The translations under genes were made by a program, and so were the position numbers. The notes under the pieces were generated by a model. That model was not told the origin of the DNA, searched no databases, and was given only the letters and a program-made list of their open reading frames with translations. From contig JAFACG010000039.1 in NCBI GenBank assembly GCA_023425645.1, forward strand, positions 10,952-74,951: 64,000 nt of DNA. The letters are read 5' to 3'. Position 1 is the stretch's first letter; every line of letters starts with the position of its first letter. The stretch is from Pseudomonadota bacterium (GTDB lineage Bacteria; Pseudomonadota; Gammaproteobacteria; Burkholderiales; Burkholderiaceae_B). Below, in pieces: positions 25,676-34,530 of this stretch.

Positions 25676-27085
25676 TCAGACCGGCGCGTGCTCTTCTATG
25701 TAGCGGCGCACTTGCGCCAGCTCGGCGTCCATGACCACCACTTTCTGGGGCAGTTCGGCCAGGCCGGCCAGATGGGCCGGCACGGGAGCGGGTTGGCCGA
25801 TGGCTTCTTCGATGGTCTCGGAGAACTTCGCCGGCAAGGCCGTTTCCAGCACCAGCATGGGAATGCCGGCATCACGGTGCGCCAGCGCCACCTTGACGCC
25901 GTCGGCCGTGTGCGGGTCGATCAGGGTCTGGTGCCGCTCGAACACCTGGCGGATGGTGGCCAGGCGGTCCTGGTGCGAGCTGGCTCCGGCCACGAAGCCG
26001 AACTCGGCCTCGAAACGCGGCAGGTGCTCGCTGAGGTCGAACTGGCCGTCGCGCGACAGCTGGTCCCACAAGGCCTTGACCTGGACGCCGTCGCGGCCCA
26101 GCAGATCGAAGATGAAGCGCTCGAAGTTGGAAGCGCGCGAGATGTCCATGGAAGGGCTGGAGGTCGCGTAGGTCTGCTCCGAGCCGCGGGGGCGGTAGAT
26201 GCCGGTGCGGAAGAACTCCTCCAGCACGTTGTTCTCGTTGGTGGCCAGCACCAGCTTGTGGATGGGCAGCCCCATCTGCCGGGCGATATGGCCGGACAGG
26301 ATATTGCCGAAATTGCCCGAAGGCACGGCAAAGGACACCTTCTGGCCCGAACCGGTGGTGCTGCGCAGCCAGCCCCAGAAGTAATACACCACCTGGGCGG
26401 AGATGCGCGCCCAGTTGATGGAGTTGACGGCGCCCAGGTGCATGCGCGACTTGAATTCCAGGTCGCCGGCCAGGGCCTTGACGATGTCCTGGCAATCATC
26501 GAACACGCCCTTGACGGACAGGTTGTGGATGTTGTCGTCCTGCAGCGAATACATCTGCGCGCGCTGGAAGGCGCTCATGCGGCCGAAAGGCGAGAGCATG
26601 AAGACGCTGACGCCGCGCTTGCCGCGCAAGGCGTACTCGGCGGCCGAGCCGGTGTCGCCGGAGGTCGCGCCCACGATGTTCAGGGTGCTGTTGCGCTGGG
26701 CCAGCACGTATTCGAAGGCCTGGCCCAGGAACTGCATGGCCATGTCCTTGAAGGCCAGCGTGGGCCCCTGCGACAGGCCCAGCAGGGCCAGGCCGGGCTC
26801 CAGCGGCTTGACGGGCACGACCTGCTCGCTGTCGAACACGCCGGGCGCGTAGGCGCGCTGCGTCAGCGCGGCCAGCTCGTCCCGGGGAATATCGGTGGCG
26901 AACAGGGACAGCACCTCGGCGGCCAGCTCGGGATAGCTGAGCGCGCGCCAGGACTCCAGCGTCTGGGCGCTGACCTGGGGATACTGTTCGGGAATGGCCA
27001 GGCCGCCGTCCGGCGCCAGTCCTTCGAGCAGGATGTCCGAGAATGGCTGGGGCGTCATGCCCCCGCGGGTGGAAATGTACTTCAT
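25676..27085 (-). CDS. thrC: Threonine synthase
   Basis: A 469-residue PLP enzyme making threonine from O-phosphohomoserine. Seen: the N-terminal MKYISTRGG of the long threonine synthase class, the PLP lysine in TLAFKDMAMQF (Lys113), and GATSGDTGSAA, the phosphate-binding loop. The much longer open frame upstream is a shadow of hom; the true ATG shares its A with the hom TGA (TGATG) and has GGAG 8 bases earlier. It is the last gene of alaC-hom-thrC. Confidence 0.97.
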   Translation of the reverse strand: MKYISTRGGMTPQPFSDILLEGLAPDGGLAIPEQYPQVSAQTLESWRALSYPELAAEVLSLFATDIPRDELAALTQRAYAPGVFDSEQVVPVKPLEPGLALLGLSQGPTLAFKDMAMQFLGQAFEYVLAQRNSTLNIVGATSGDTGSAAEYALRGKRGVSVFMLSPFGRMSAFQRAQMYSLQDDNIHNLSVKGVFDDCQDIVKALAGDLEFKSRMHLGAVNSINWARISAQVVYYFWGWLRSTTGSGQKVSFAVPSGNFGNILSGHIARQMGLPIHKLVLATNENNVLEEFFRTGIYRPRGSEQTYATSSPSMDISRASNFERFIFDLLGRDGVQVKALWDQLSRDGQFDLSEHLPRFEAEFGFVAGASSHQDRLATIRQVFERHQTLIDPHTADGVKVALAHRDAGIPMLVLETALPAKFSETIEEAIGQPAPVPAHLAGLAELPQKVVVMDAELAQVRRYIEEHAPV

Positions 27086-28383
27086 CACAGGTTCTCCACG
27101 CGCAGGCGGGTGACGGCCGAACGCACGAAGGGCAGATTCTGGATCTGGCTGATGGCGCCGTTGATGGCTCCCTCGCGGGCCTCGTGCGTCAGGAAGATGA
27201 TGTCGGCGTGATCGCCGGCCGGCTCCTGGAACATGGAGCCGATGGAGATGTCCGACTGGGCCAGGATGCGGGCCACGTCGGCCAGCACGCCGGGGCGGTC
27301 GTCCACGCGCAGGCGCAGGTAGTAGGCCGAGATGACCTCGTCCATGGGCAGGATGGGCGTGTCGGCCATGGCGTCGTGCTGGAAGGCCAGGTAGGGCACG
27401 CGGTGTTCGGGTTCGGCGTTCTGCAGGCGGGTGACGTCCACCAGATCGGCCACCACGGCCGAGGCCGTGGGCAGGTCGCCCGCGCCGGCGCCGTAGTAGA
27501 CCGTCTGGCCCACGGCGTCGCCATGCACCAGCACGGCGTTCATGGCGCCCTGCACATTGGCCAGCATGCTCTGGGCCGGCACCAGGGTGGGATGCACGCG
27601 CAGCTCGATGCCTTCCTCGCGGGCGCGGGTGATGCCCAGCAGCTTGACGCCGTAGCCCAGGCGTTGCGCGTGCTGCAGGTCCTCCAGGGTCAGGCTGGTG
27701 ATGCCTTCCACATGGGCCTTGCTGAACTGCACGGGAATGCCGAAGGCCAGCGAAGCCAGCAGGCTGAGCTTGTGCGCAGCGTCCACGCCTTCGATATCGA
27801 AGGTGGGATCGGCTTCGGCATAGCCCAGGCGCTGGGCGTCGGCCAGGGCTTCGGCGAAGCTCACGCCGCGATTGCGCATTTCGGACAGGATGTAGTTGGT
27901 GGTGCCGTTGATGATGCCGGCCAGCCACTGGATGCGGTTGGCCGTCAGGCCTTCGCGGATCGCCTTGATGATGGGAATGCCGCCGGCCACGGCGGCCTCG
28001 AAGGCCACCATGACGCCGCGCCGGTGAGCGGCGGCGAAGATCTCGTTGCCGTGCTTGGCCAGCAGGGCCTTGTTGGCCGTGACCACGTGCTTGCCCTGGG
28101 CGATGGCTTCCATGACCCACTCGCGGGCCACGGTGGAGCCGCCCACCAGCTCGACCACGATGTCGATCTCGGGGTTGCGCACCACCTCCATGCCGTCGGT
28201 GGTCAGGGCGATCTGATCGCCCACCAGGGCGCGCGCCTTGTCCAGGTCGCGCACGGCGGCCGTCACGACCTCGATGCGGCGGCCCGCGCGGCGGGCGATT
28301 TCATCAGCGTTGCGTTTCAATACGTTCCAGGTGCCGCTGCCGACCACACCCAGACCCAGCAGACCTACCTTGATGGGACTCAT
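27085..28383 (-). CDS. hom: Homoserine dehydrogenase
   Basis: Reduces aspartate semialdehyde to homoserine in the threonine/methionine branch. The 432 residues have an NAD(P) Rossmann motif GLGVVGSGT (10-18), a central catalytic domain with GGIPIIKA and [11 protein letters not shown], and a C-terminal ACT domain (about 350-432, [17 protein letters not shown]) that binds threonine for feedback inhibition in homologues. The stop is fused to the thrC start and the start overlaps the alaC stop by 4 bases, so all three are coupled. Confidence 0.97.
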   Translation of the reverse strand: MSPIKVGLLGLGVVGSGTWNVLKRNADEIARRAGRRIEVVTAAVRDLDKARALVGDQIALTTDGMEVVRNPEIDIVVELVGGSTVAREWVMEAIAQGKHVVTANKALLAKHGNEIFAAAHRRGVMVAFEAAVAGGIPIIKAIREGLTANRIQWLAGIINGTTNYILSEMRNRGVSFAEALADAQRLGYAEADPTFDIEGVDAAHKLSLLASLAFGIPVQFSKAHVEGITSLTLEDLQHAQRLGYGVKLLGITRAREEGIELRVHPTLVPAQSMLANVQGAMNAVLVHGDAVGQTVYYGAGAGDLPTASAVVADLVDVTRLQNAEPEHRVPYLAFQHDAMADTPILPMDEVISAYYLRLRVDDRPGVLADVARILAQSDISIGSMFQEPAGDHADIIFLTHEAREGAINGAISQIQNLPFVRSAVTRLRVENL

Positions 28384-29567
28384 TTAACAAAACCGTCCTT
28401 ACGGAACATTTCCTTGATGCCGCGCACCGCCTGACGGGTGCGTTGCTCGTTTTCGATAAGCGCGAAGCGCACGTAGTTGTCGCCGTACTCGCCAAAACCG
28501 ATGCCGGGGGATACGGCGACCTTGGCGTCGCTGAGCAAGCGCTTGGAGAATTCCAGCGACCCCATGTCCTTGTAGAACTCGGGAATCCTGGCCCAGATGT
28601 ACATGGAGGCCTTGGGGATATCGACCATCCAGCCGGCCTCGTGCAGGCCCTTGGCCAGCACGTCGCGACGGCGACGGTATTGCTCGACGACTTCGGACAC
28701 GCAGTCCTGCGGGCCTTCCAGGGCCGCGATGGCGGCCACCTGGATGGGCGTGAAGGTGCCGTAGTCGTGATAGCTCTTGATCCGCGCCAGGGCGTTGACC
28801 AGAGTCTGGTTGCCCACCATGAAGCCGATGCGCCAGCCGGCCATATTATAGCTTTTGCTCATGGTGAAGAATTCCACGGCCACGTCGCGCGCGCCTTCCA
28901 CCTGCATGATGGAAGGGGCCACGTAGCCGTCGAAGGTGATGTCCGCATAGGCCAGGTCGTGCACCACCAGGATGCCGTGCTCGCGGGCCAGGGCGACGAT
29001 GCGCTCGAAGAAGGACAGGTCCACGCACTGGGCCGTGGGATTGCTGGGAAAGCCCAGGATCATCATCTTGGGCTTGGGGATGGACTCGCGCACCGCCTTT
29101 TCGATCTCATCGAAGAAATCCACGCCCGGCACCATGGGCACGGAGCGGATGTTGGCCCCGGCGATGACGGCGCCGTAGATGTGGATGGGGTAGCTGGGGT
29201 TGGGCACCAGCACGGTGTCGCCCCTGTCCAGGGTGGCCAGCATCAGGTGGGCCAGGCCCTCCTTGGAGCCTATGGTGACGATGGCCTCGCTGTCCGGGTC
29301 CAGCTGCACGTTGTAGCGGCGCTCGTACCAGTTGGTGATGGCGCGGCGCAGGCGCGGAATGCCCTTGGACACGGAGTAGCCGTGCGTGTCGGGCCGGCTC
29401 GAGGCCTCGACCAGCTTTTCCACGATATGCGCAGGCGTCGCCCCATCCGGATTGCCCATCGACATGTCGATGATGTCCTCACCACGACGGCGCGCAGCCA
29501 TTTTCAGCTCGCCGGTGATGTTGAACACATAGGGAGGCAGGCGCTCGATGCGCGGAAAGCGGATCAT
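28380..29567 (-). CDS. alaC: Alanine transaminase AlaC-type class I/II aminotransferase
   Basis: A 395-residue fold-type I PLP aminotransferase. Seen: [32 protein letters not shown], and the PLP lysine in [15 protein letters not shown] (Lys238). It matches the AlaC (YfdZ) group, which makes alanine from pyruvate and glutamate. In Burkholderiales this gene commonly sits upstream of hom-thrC, which suggests a link to aspartate-family metabolism, but the in vivo substrate here is inferred. It has AAGGA 6 bases before its ATG and overlaps hom by 4 bases. Confidence 0.9.
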   Translation of the reverse strand: MIRFPRIERLPPYVFNITGELKMAARRRGEDIIDMSMGNPDGATPAHIVEKLVEASSRPDTHGYSVSKGIPRLRRAITNWYERRYNVQLDPDSEAIVTIGSKEGLAHLMLATLDRGDTVLVPNPSYPIHIYGAVIAGANIRSVPMVPGVDFFDEIEKAVRESIPKPKMMILGFPSNPTAQCVDLSFFERIVALAREHGILVVHDLAYADITFDGYVAPSIMQVEGARDVAVEFFTMSKSYNMAGWRIGFMVGNQTLVNALARIKSYHDYGTFTPIQVAAIAALEGPQDCVSEVVEQYRRRRDVLAKGLHEAGWMVDIPKASMYIWARIPEFYKDMGSLEFSKRLLSDAKVAVSPGIGFGEYGDNYVRFALIENEQRTRQAVRGIKEMFRKDGFVK

Positions 29568-29794
29568 GATATTCCTTGGAAAGACGACAGCGACAGGCGC
29601 AATTGGAAAGGCGAGATCAAATCAAAGAGTTTAATCCATGATTGACAAAGTGAGAAACATTGTGCGGGGCCGGGGCGCGCCCATGGGCGGCACGGCTTTG
29701 CGCTATCATCGGGTGTGAAAGAACCGGTTCGCGATCTTCGCGCGGCGACAGCGCCGCCAAGAGCCCGGACTGGTTCCAACGGGAGATACTCATC

Positions 29795-30238
29795 GTGCAA
29801 CTGCAACGCGAACACAATCCGGCCCTCAACGCCATCACCGCCTACGGGGATGACTATGTGGCCATCAATTTCGAACGCCACGATCATTCCATCTTCTTCG
29901 CCCCGGAAGGCCCGATCCAGGACCTGGCGATCCAGTCCGCCTCCGAGCTGACGGCGGCGCATCTGCGCGCCTTCGCCGGGCTGGACCAGGTCAGGCAGGA
30001 CCCCATGGCCTTCCTGGACGATGCCCCGCCGGCGCGCCCCGACAACGCCCCGGAGCTGATCCTGATCGGCACCGGCCAGCGCCAGCATTTCCTCAATCCC
30101 GCCATCACGCAGGAAGTGCTGCGCCTGGGCATAGGTGTGGAAATCATGGATACCCAGGCCGCCGCCAGAACATACAATATCCTCATGGCCGAGGGCCGCA
30201 AGGTCGTCGCCGCCCTACTGATACAGGAAACCCCATGA
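29795..30238 (+). CDS. Mth938-like domain protein (DUF498)
   Basis: A 147-residue protein of the Mth938/DUF498 family (Xcc1710-like). Seen: the typical LILIGTGQRQHFL and GIGVEIMDTQAAARTYNIL segments. Its biochemical function is not established; a eukaryotic relative (NDUFAF3) helps assemble respiratory complex I. I chose the GTG start because GGGAG lies 9 bases before it and the conserved region begins there; the longer ATG frame is arginine/serine-rich noise. It overlaps bcp by 4 bases (ATGA). Confidence 0.85.
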   Translation: MQLQREHNPALNAITAYGDDYVAINFERHDHSIFFAPEGPIQDLAIQSASELTAAHLRAFAGLDQVRQDPMAFLDDAPPARPDNAPELILIGTGQRQHFLNPAITQEVLRLGIGVEIMDTQAAARTYNILMAEGRKVVAALLIQETP

Positions 30239-30702
30239 CCGCCGTACAGACCGGATCGCCCATCCCCGAGTTTTCCGTACCCGCCACCCGCGGCCAGTTT
30301 TCCACGGCCGACCTCAAAGGCAGGAAGACCGTGCTGTATTTCTACCCCAAGGACAGCACGCCGGGCTGCACCACTGAATCCCAGAATTTCCGTGACGCCC
30401 TGCCCCGGTTCGAAGCCGCCGGCGCCCAGATCATCGGCGTCTCGCGCGACTCGCTGGCCTCGCACCAGCGCTTCACGGAAAAGCAGGAACTGAACTTCTC
30501 CCTGGCCGCCGACACAGACGAGACCCTGTGCCAGTTGTTTGGCGTCATCAAGATGAAAAACATGTACGGTAAACAGGTGCGAGGCATCGAACGCAGCACC
30601 TTCCTGATCGACGCCCAGGGCGTCCTGGTCCAGGAATGGCGCGGCGTCAAAGTGCCCGGCCATGTGGAGGCCGTGTTGCAGGCCGTCCAGCAACAGGCCT
30701 GA
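30235..30702 (+). CDS. bcp: Thioredoxin-dependent peroxiredoxin (BCP/PrxQ type)
   Basis: A 155-residue peroxiredoxin that reduces hydroperoxides. Seen: YFYPKDSTPGCTTE with peroxidatic Cys45. E. coli Bcp has a resolving cysteine five residues later, but here that position is Gln50; the only other cysteine is Cys99 (DETLCQLFG). This copy is therefore either a 1-Cys enzyme or resolves through Cys99. It is translationally coupled to the Mth938-like gene. Confidence 0.93.
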   Translation: MTAVQTGSPIPEFSVPATRGQFSTADLKGRKTVLYFYPKDSTPGCTTESQNFRDALPRFEAAGAQIIGVSRDSLASHQRFTEKQELNFSLAADTDETLCQLFGVIKMKNMYGKQVRGIERSTFLIDAQGVLVQEWRGVKVPGHVEAVLQAVQQQA

Positions 30703-30754
30703 ACCCTTACCGCGCCGGCCGCCGCGCCGGAGCACAACCAGGAGTACGTGTTAC

Positions 30755-32470
30755 ATGCCGCTACCCAAGTTGCCCACCAAGCTGGGAGCCCTGCTCGGCG
30801 ACGATGACGCCTCCGTCGTCCTTGCCGAACCGCCTGTACAGGCGCCCGAACCGGCCGCGCCGCCACAAGCCAAGTCCAAGCCGGCCCGCGGCAAGCCGGC
30901 ATCTGTCCCGCGCAAGGCGGAACCCGCTCCTGAGGCCGCGCCCCAGGAAGCGCCCGCAGCCGAATCCGCTTCGGCGCTTGCGCCCGCCCCGGCGGCCGCG
31001 CCCGCCGCCAAGCCCGCCCGCAACCGCCGGGCATCGGGCGCCGCACCCAAGCGCACCCGCCTGTCCCCGCAATTGCGCAAGCTGTTCGTGCTGGACACCA
31101 ATGTGCTGCTGCACGACTCCAACTCCCTGTTCAAGTTCGAAGAACACGATATCTTCCTGCCCATGATGGTGCTGGAAGAACTGGATCACCAGAAAAAGGG
31201 TCTGTCCGAAGTCGCCCGCAACGCGCGCCAGGTCAGCCGCTCCCTGGAGGGCCTGGTGGGCGAGCACGGCCTGGACAAACCCATACACCTGGACGGCATC
31301 GGCAATACCGAAGCCCTGGGCTCGGTGATTTTCCAGACGGCGGCGCTGGACACCACGCTGCCCATCCAGTTGCCGGTGGGCAAGGCCGACAATGCCATCC
31401 TGTCCGTGGTGCACGCGCTCAAGCAGGCCTTGCCCAAGCGCGAAGTGGTGCTGGTGTCCAAGGACATCAACATGCGCCTGAAGGCCAAGGCCCTGGGACT
31501 GCAGGCCGAGGACTACCGCCACGACCACGTGCTGGACGACTCCGACCTGCTGTACGACGGCGTCATGCCCCTGCCCGCCAACTTCTGGACCAAGCATGGC
31601 AAGAACATGGAGTCCTGGCAGCAAGGCGGCACCACCTTCTACCGCATCAGCGGACCGCTGTGCAGCCAGTTCATGGTCAACCAGTTCGTCTTCACCGAAG
31701 GCGACGACCCGCTGTACGCCCAGGTGCGCGAAACCGCCGGCAACACGGCGGTGCTGGCCACCCTGCGCGACTACAGCCACGGCAAGAATAACGTCTGGGG
31801 CATCACCGCGCGCAACCGCGAGCAGAACTTCGCCCTGAACCTGCTCATGAACCCCGACTTCGATTTCGTCTCCCTGCTGGGACACGCGGGCACGGGCAAG
31901 ACGCTGCTGGCGCTGGCCAGCGCCCTGACCCAGACCCTGGAGACCAAGCGCTACAACGAGATCATCATCACCCGCGCCACCGTTCCCGTGGGCGATGACA
32001 TCGGCTTTCTGCCCGGCACCGAAGAAGAAAAAATGCAGCCCTGGATGGGCGCGCTGGAAGACAACCTGGAAGTGCTGCATCTGGGCACGGGCAAGTCCTC
32101 GGCCAGCCTGGGCGGCGGCCAGGGCGAGCCCCAGCGCAACTCGACCATGGAGCTGATCCGCTCCAAGATCAAGGTCAAGTCGCTGAGCTTCATGCGCGGG
32201 CGCACCTTCATGAACAAGTTCCTGATCATCGACGAGGCCCAGAACCTGACGCCCAAGCAGATGAAGACACTGGTGACGCGCGCCGGCCCTGGGACTAAAA
32301 TCGTCTGTCTGGGCAATATCGCGCAAATCGACACACCCTACCTGACCGAAGGCAGTTCGGGGCTGACCTACGTGGTGGACCGCTTCAAGGGTTGGCCGCA
32401 CGCCGGCCACGTCACCTTGCAGCGCGGCGAGCGCTCGCGCCTGGCGGATTACGCCAGCGACGCGCTCTGA
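30755..32470 (+). CDS. PIN domain-PhoH family ATPase
   Basis: A 571-residue two-domain protein (PhoH2/YlaK type). An Ala/Pro/Lys-rich disordered stretch (22-105) leads to a PIN nuclease domain (109-260) with FVLDTNVLLHD (Asp114) and later SKDINM. A PhoH P-loop domain (345-571) follows, with Walker A GHAGTGKT (376-383) and Walker B IIDEAQN (491-497). Such proteins couple ATP-driven RNA unwinding to ribonuclease activity. The start is the ATG at MPLPKLPT, with AGGAG 11 bases upstream. The transcript ends at the terminator at 32490-32517. Confidence 0.92.
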   Translation: MPLPKLPTKLGALLGDDDASVVLAEPPVQAPEPAAPPQAKSKPARGKPASVPRKAEPAPEAAPQEAPAAESASALAPAPAAAPAAKPARNRRASGAAPKRTRLSPQLRKLFVLDTNVLLHDSNSLFKFEEHDIFLPMMVLEELDHQKKGLSEVARNARQVSRSLEGLVGEHGLDKPIHLDGIGNTEALGSVIFQTAALDTTLPIQLPVGKADNAILSVVHALKQALPKREVVLVSKDINMRLKAKALGLQAEDYRHDHVLDDSDLLYDGVMPLPANFWTKHGKNMESWQQGGTTFYRISGPLCSQFMVNQFVFTEGDDPLYAQVRETAGNTAVLATLRDYSHGKNNVWGITARNREQNFALNLLMNPDFDFVSLLGHAGTGKTLLALASALTQTLETKRYNEIIITRATVPVGDDIGFLPGTEEEKMQPWMGALEDNLEVLHLGTGKSSASLGGGQGEPQRNSTMELIRSKIKVKSLSFMRGRTFMNKFLIIDEAQNLTPKQMKTLVTRAGPGTKIVCLGNIAQIDTPYLTEGSSGLTYVVDRFKGWPHAGHVTLQRGERSRLADYASDAL

Positions 32471-32489
32471 CCGGCCGCCGCCGGAACTC

Positions 32490-32517
32490 AAACCGGGTCC
32501 TGGACCCGGTTTTTTTA
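32490..32517 (+). terminator. Intrinsic terminator after PIN-PhoH gene
   Basis: ACCGGGTCC pairs with GGACCCGGT and is followed by a run of seven T. It ends about 12 bases before the pdxA-family ATG. Confidence 0.9.
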
Positions 32518-32529
32518 TTGTTGGAACGC

Positions 32530-33525
32530 ATGCACAAACTCATAGAACAACCCGTGGGACTGACCATGGGCGATGCCGCCGGCATCGGACCGGAGATCAT
32601 CGCCCGGCTTTTCACGCAAGGTCTGCCTCATCCGGCCGTCGTGTATGGCGATGCGGGCGCCCTGCGGCGCGCGCTAGCGCTGATCGGCGAACAGACGCGC
32701 TGGCAGGTGCGGGAAGTCGGGGATCCGGTCGCCGCTCCGGCGGGCGTCATCCCGGTGCTGAACCGCTGGCGCCCCCTGCCCGAGGACCTGCCCTACGGCC
32801 GGGTCCACGCCCAGGCGGGGCGCGGCGCCTATGAATACCTGTGCCACGCCATAGACGACGCCCAGGCCGGCCGCCTACGCGCCATCGTCACCGCGCCCCT
32901 GAACAAGCTGGCCATGCAGGCCGGCGGCATAGACGCGCCCGGCCACACCGAGATCCTGGCCGAGCGCAGCGGCACGGAACATTTCGCCATGATGCTGGCC
33001 AATGACGAACTGCGCGTCATCCTGGTCACCATCCACGAGGCCCTGAGCCGCGTGCCCGCGCTGATCACCCGGGAACGCGTGCTGCAGACCATACGCCTGG
33101 CGCACCGGGCCTGCCGGCAAGCCGGCGTGGCCCGGCCCAGAGTGGCCGTGGCCGGCCTGAACCCCCACGCGGGCGAAGGCGGCAAATTCGGCCGCGAGGA
33201 AATCGACGTCATCGCGCCGGCCATCGAGCAGGCCCGCCGCGAGGGGCTGGAGGCCAGCGGCCCCTGGTCGGGCGACACCATCTTCATGCGCGCCCGCCAG
33301 GGCGAATTCGACATCGTGGTGGCCCAGTACCACGACCAGGGCCTGATTCCCGTGAAGTACCTGGGCCTGGACGAAGGCGTCAATGTCACGGTGGGCCTGC
33401 CCTTCATCCGCACCAGCGTGGATCACGGCACCGCCTATGACATCGCCGGCCAGGGCAAGGCGGACGCCGCCTCGCTGGCCTGCGCCTACTGCCTGGCCCT
33501 GACCATGAGCGCCCACGACTCATGA
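32530..33525 (+). CDS. PdxA-family dehydrogenase (PdxA or PdxA2)
   Basis: A 331-residue NAD-dependent metal-binding dehydrogenase. Seen: TMGDAAGIGPEI near the start, the metal ligands in GHTEIL, AQYHDQG and TSVDHGT, and GLNPHAGEGG. Family members oxidise 4-phosphohydroxy-L-threonine in vitamin B6 synthesis (PdxA) or D-threonate/D-erythronate 4-phosphate (PdxA2). The gene is not next to surA or ksgA as usual for pdxA, and no DUF1537 kinase as usual for pdxA2 is present, so I leave the choice open. It overlaps the next gene by 4 bases. Confidence 0.88.
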   Translation: MHKLIEQPVGLTMGDAAGIGPEIIARLFTQGLPHPAVVYGDAGALRRALALIGEQTRWQVREVGDPVAAPAGVIPVLNRWRPLPEDLPYGRVHAQAGRGAYEYLCHAIDDAQAGRLRAIVTAPLNKLAMQAGGIDAPGHTEILAERSGTEHFAMMLANDELRVILVTIHEALSRVPALITRERVLQTIRLAHRACRQAGVARPRVAVAGLNPHAGEGGKFGREEIDVIAPAIEQARREGLEASGPWSGDTIFMRARQGEFDIVVAQYHDQGLIPVKYLGLDEGVNVTVGLPFIRTSVDHGTAYDIAGQGKADAASLACAYCLALTMSAHDS

Positions 33526-34493
33526 TCAAGCGCCTGCCCATCGATCCGTTCCTGCTCAAGCTGTTCGCCACCGTGGCCCTGGCCAGCGTCCTGCCCGCCC
33601 AGGGCTGGGGCGTGCCGCTGTTCCACCACGCTACCCAGATCGGCATCGCCCTGCTCTTCTTCCTGCATGGCGCGCGCCTGTCGCGCGAGGCCATCCTGGG
33701 CGGCCTGTCGCACTGGCGCCTGCATCTGGCCATCCTGTCGGTCACCTTCGTGCTGTTTCCGCTGCTGGGCAGCGGCATGGCGGCCGTGCTGCATCCCTGG
33801 CTGACCGAGAACCTGTACCTGGGCGTGCTGTTCCTGGCCTGCCTGCCCAGCACCGTGCAGTCGGCGGTCGCCCTGACCGCCATTGCGCGCGGCAATGTGC
33901 CGGCCTCGATCTGCAGCGCATCGGCCTCCACCTTGCTGGGCGTGTTCCTCACGCCGCTGCTCATCAGCATCGTGCTGGCGGGCGCCACCGCCACCCAGGC
34001 CGCCGTCTCGCTGGAAGCCGTGGGCAAGATCATGCTGCAGCTGTTCTTTCCCTTCGTGTTCGGCCACCTGCTGCGGCCCTGGACAGGAAACTGGGTGGGC
34101 AGGCGCAACCGGCTGCTCAAGATCGTCGACCAGGGTTCCATCCTGCTGGTGGTCTATACGGCGTTCTCGGGAGCGGTCGTGGGCGGACTGTGGTCATCCA
34201 CGCCCGTCAGCGCCCTGCTGGTGATCCTGCTGGGCAATGCCGTGCTGCTGGCGCTGGCTCAAGGGCTGGCCTGGCTGCTGGGGCGCTGGCTGGGCTTCAG
34301 CAGGCCGGACCGGGTCAGCCTGCTGATGTGCGGCTCCAACAAAAGCCTGAGCAGCGGCATCCCCATCGCCAATGTATTGTTCGCCGGCGGTTCCGTGGGC
34401 GCCATCATCCTGCCCATCATGTTGTTCCATCAGTGGCAGCTGCTGGTCTGCGCCTGGCTGGCCGGACGGCTGGGCGCCCGTACGCAAGCATGA
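33522..34493 (+). CDS. Bile acid:sodium symporter-family transporter (YfeH-like)
   Basis: A 323-residue membrane protein with about ten hydrophobic segments. Seen: the family core LLFFLHGARLS, LPSTVQSAVALT and LLMCGSNKSLSSGIP, which correspond to the crossover and Na-binding regions of the SBF/P7 group. The substrate is unknown. It is translationally coupled to the PdxA-family gene, which hints at uptake of a related small organic acid, but this is inference. It converges on dnaB across a symmetrical hairpin. Confidence 0.85.
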   Translation: MIKRLPIDPFLLKLFATVALASVLPAQGWGVPLFHHATQIGIALLFFLHGARLSREAILGGLSHWRLHLAILSVTFVLFPLLGSGMAAVLHPWLTENLYLGVLFLACLPSTVQSAVALTAIARGNVPASICSASASTLLGVFLTPLLISIVLAGATATQAAVSLEAVGKIMLQLFFPFVFGHLLRPWTGNWVGRRNRLLKIVDQGSILLVVYTAFSGAVVGGLWSSTPVSALLVILLGNAVLLALAQGLAWLLGRWLGFSRPDRVSLLMCGSNKSLSSGIPIANVLFAGGSVGAIILPIMLFHQWQLLVCAWLAGRLGARTQA

Positions 34494-34498
34494 AAAGT

Positions 34499-34524
34499 TT
34501 CGGCCGGCCCCCAGGCCGGCCGAA
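34499..34524. terminator. Hairpin between the symporter gene and dnaB
   Basis: A perfect 11-bp stem TTCGGCCGGCC/GGCCGGCCGAA with a CCCA loop lies between the convergent genes. The minus strand continues AACTTTTC, the plus strand is not T-rich, so it probably ends dnaB better than the symporter gene. Confidence 0.6.
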
Positions 34525-34530
34525 CCGATC

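Noticed and set aside
30761..32491. A 576-codon minus-strand frame opposite the PIN-PhoH gene
   Set aside because: His/Gln/Gly-rich shadow of a clear two-domain gene on the plus strand.
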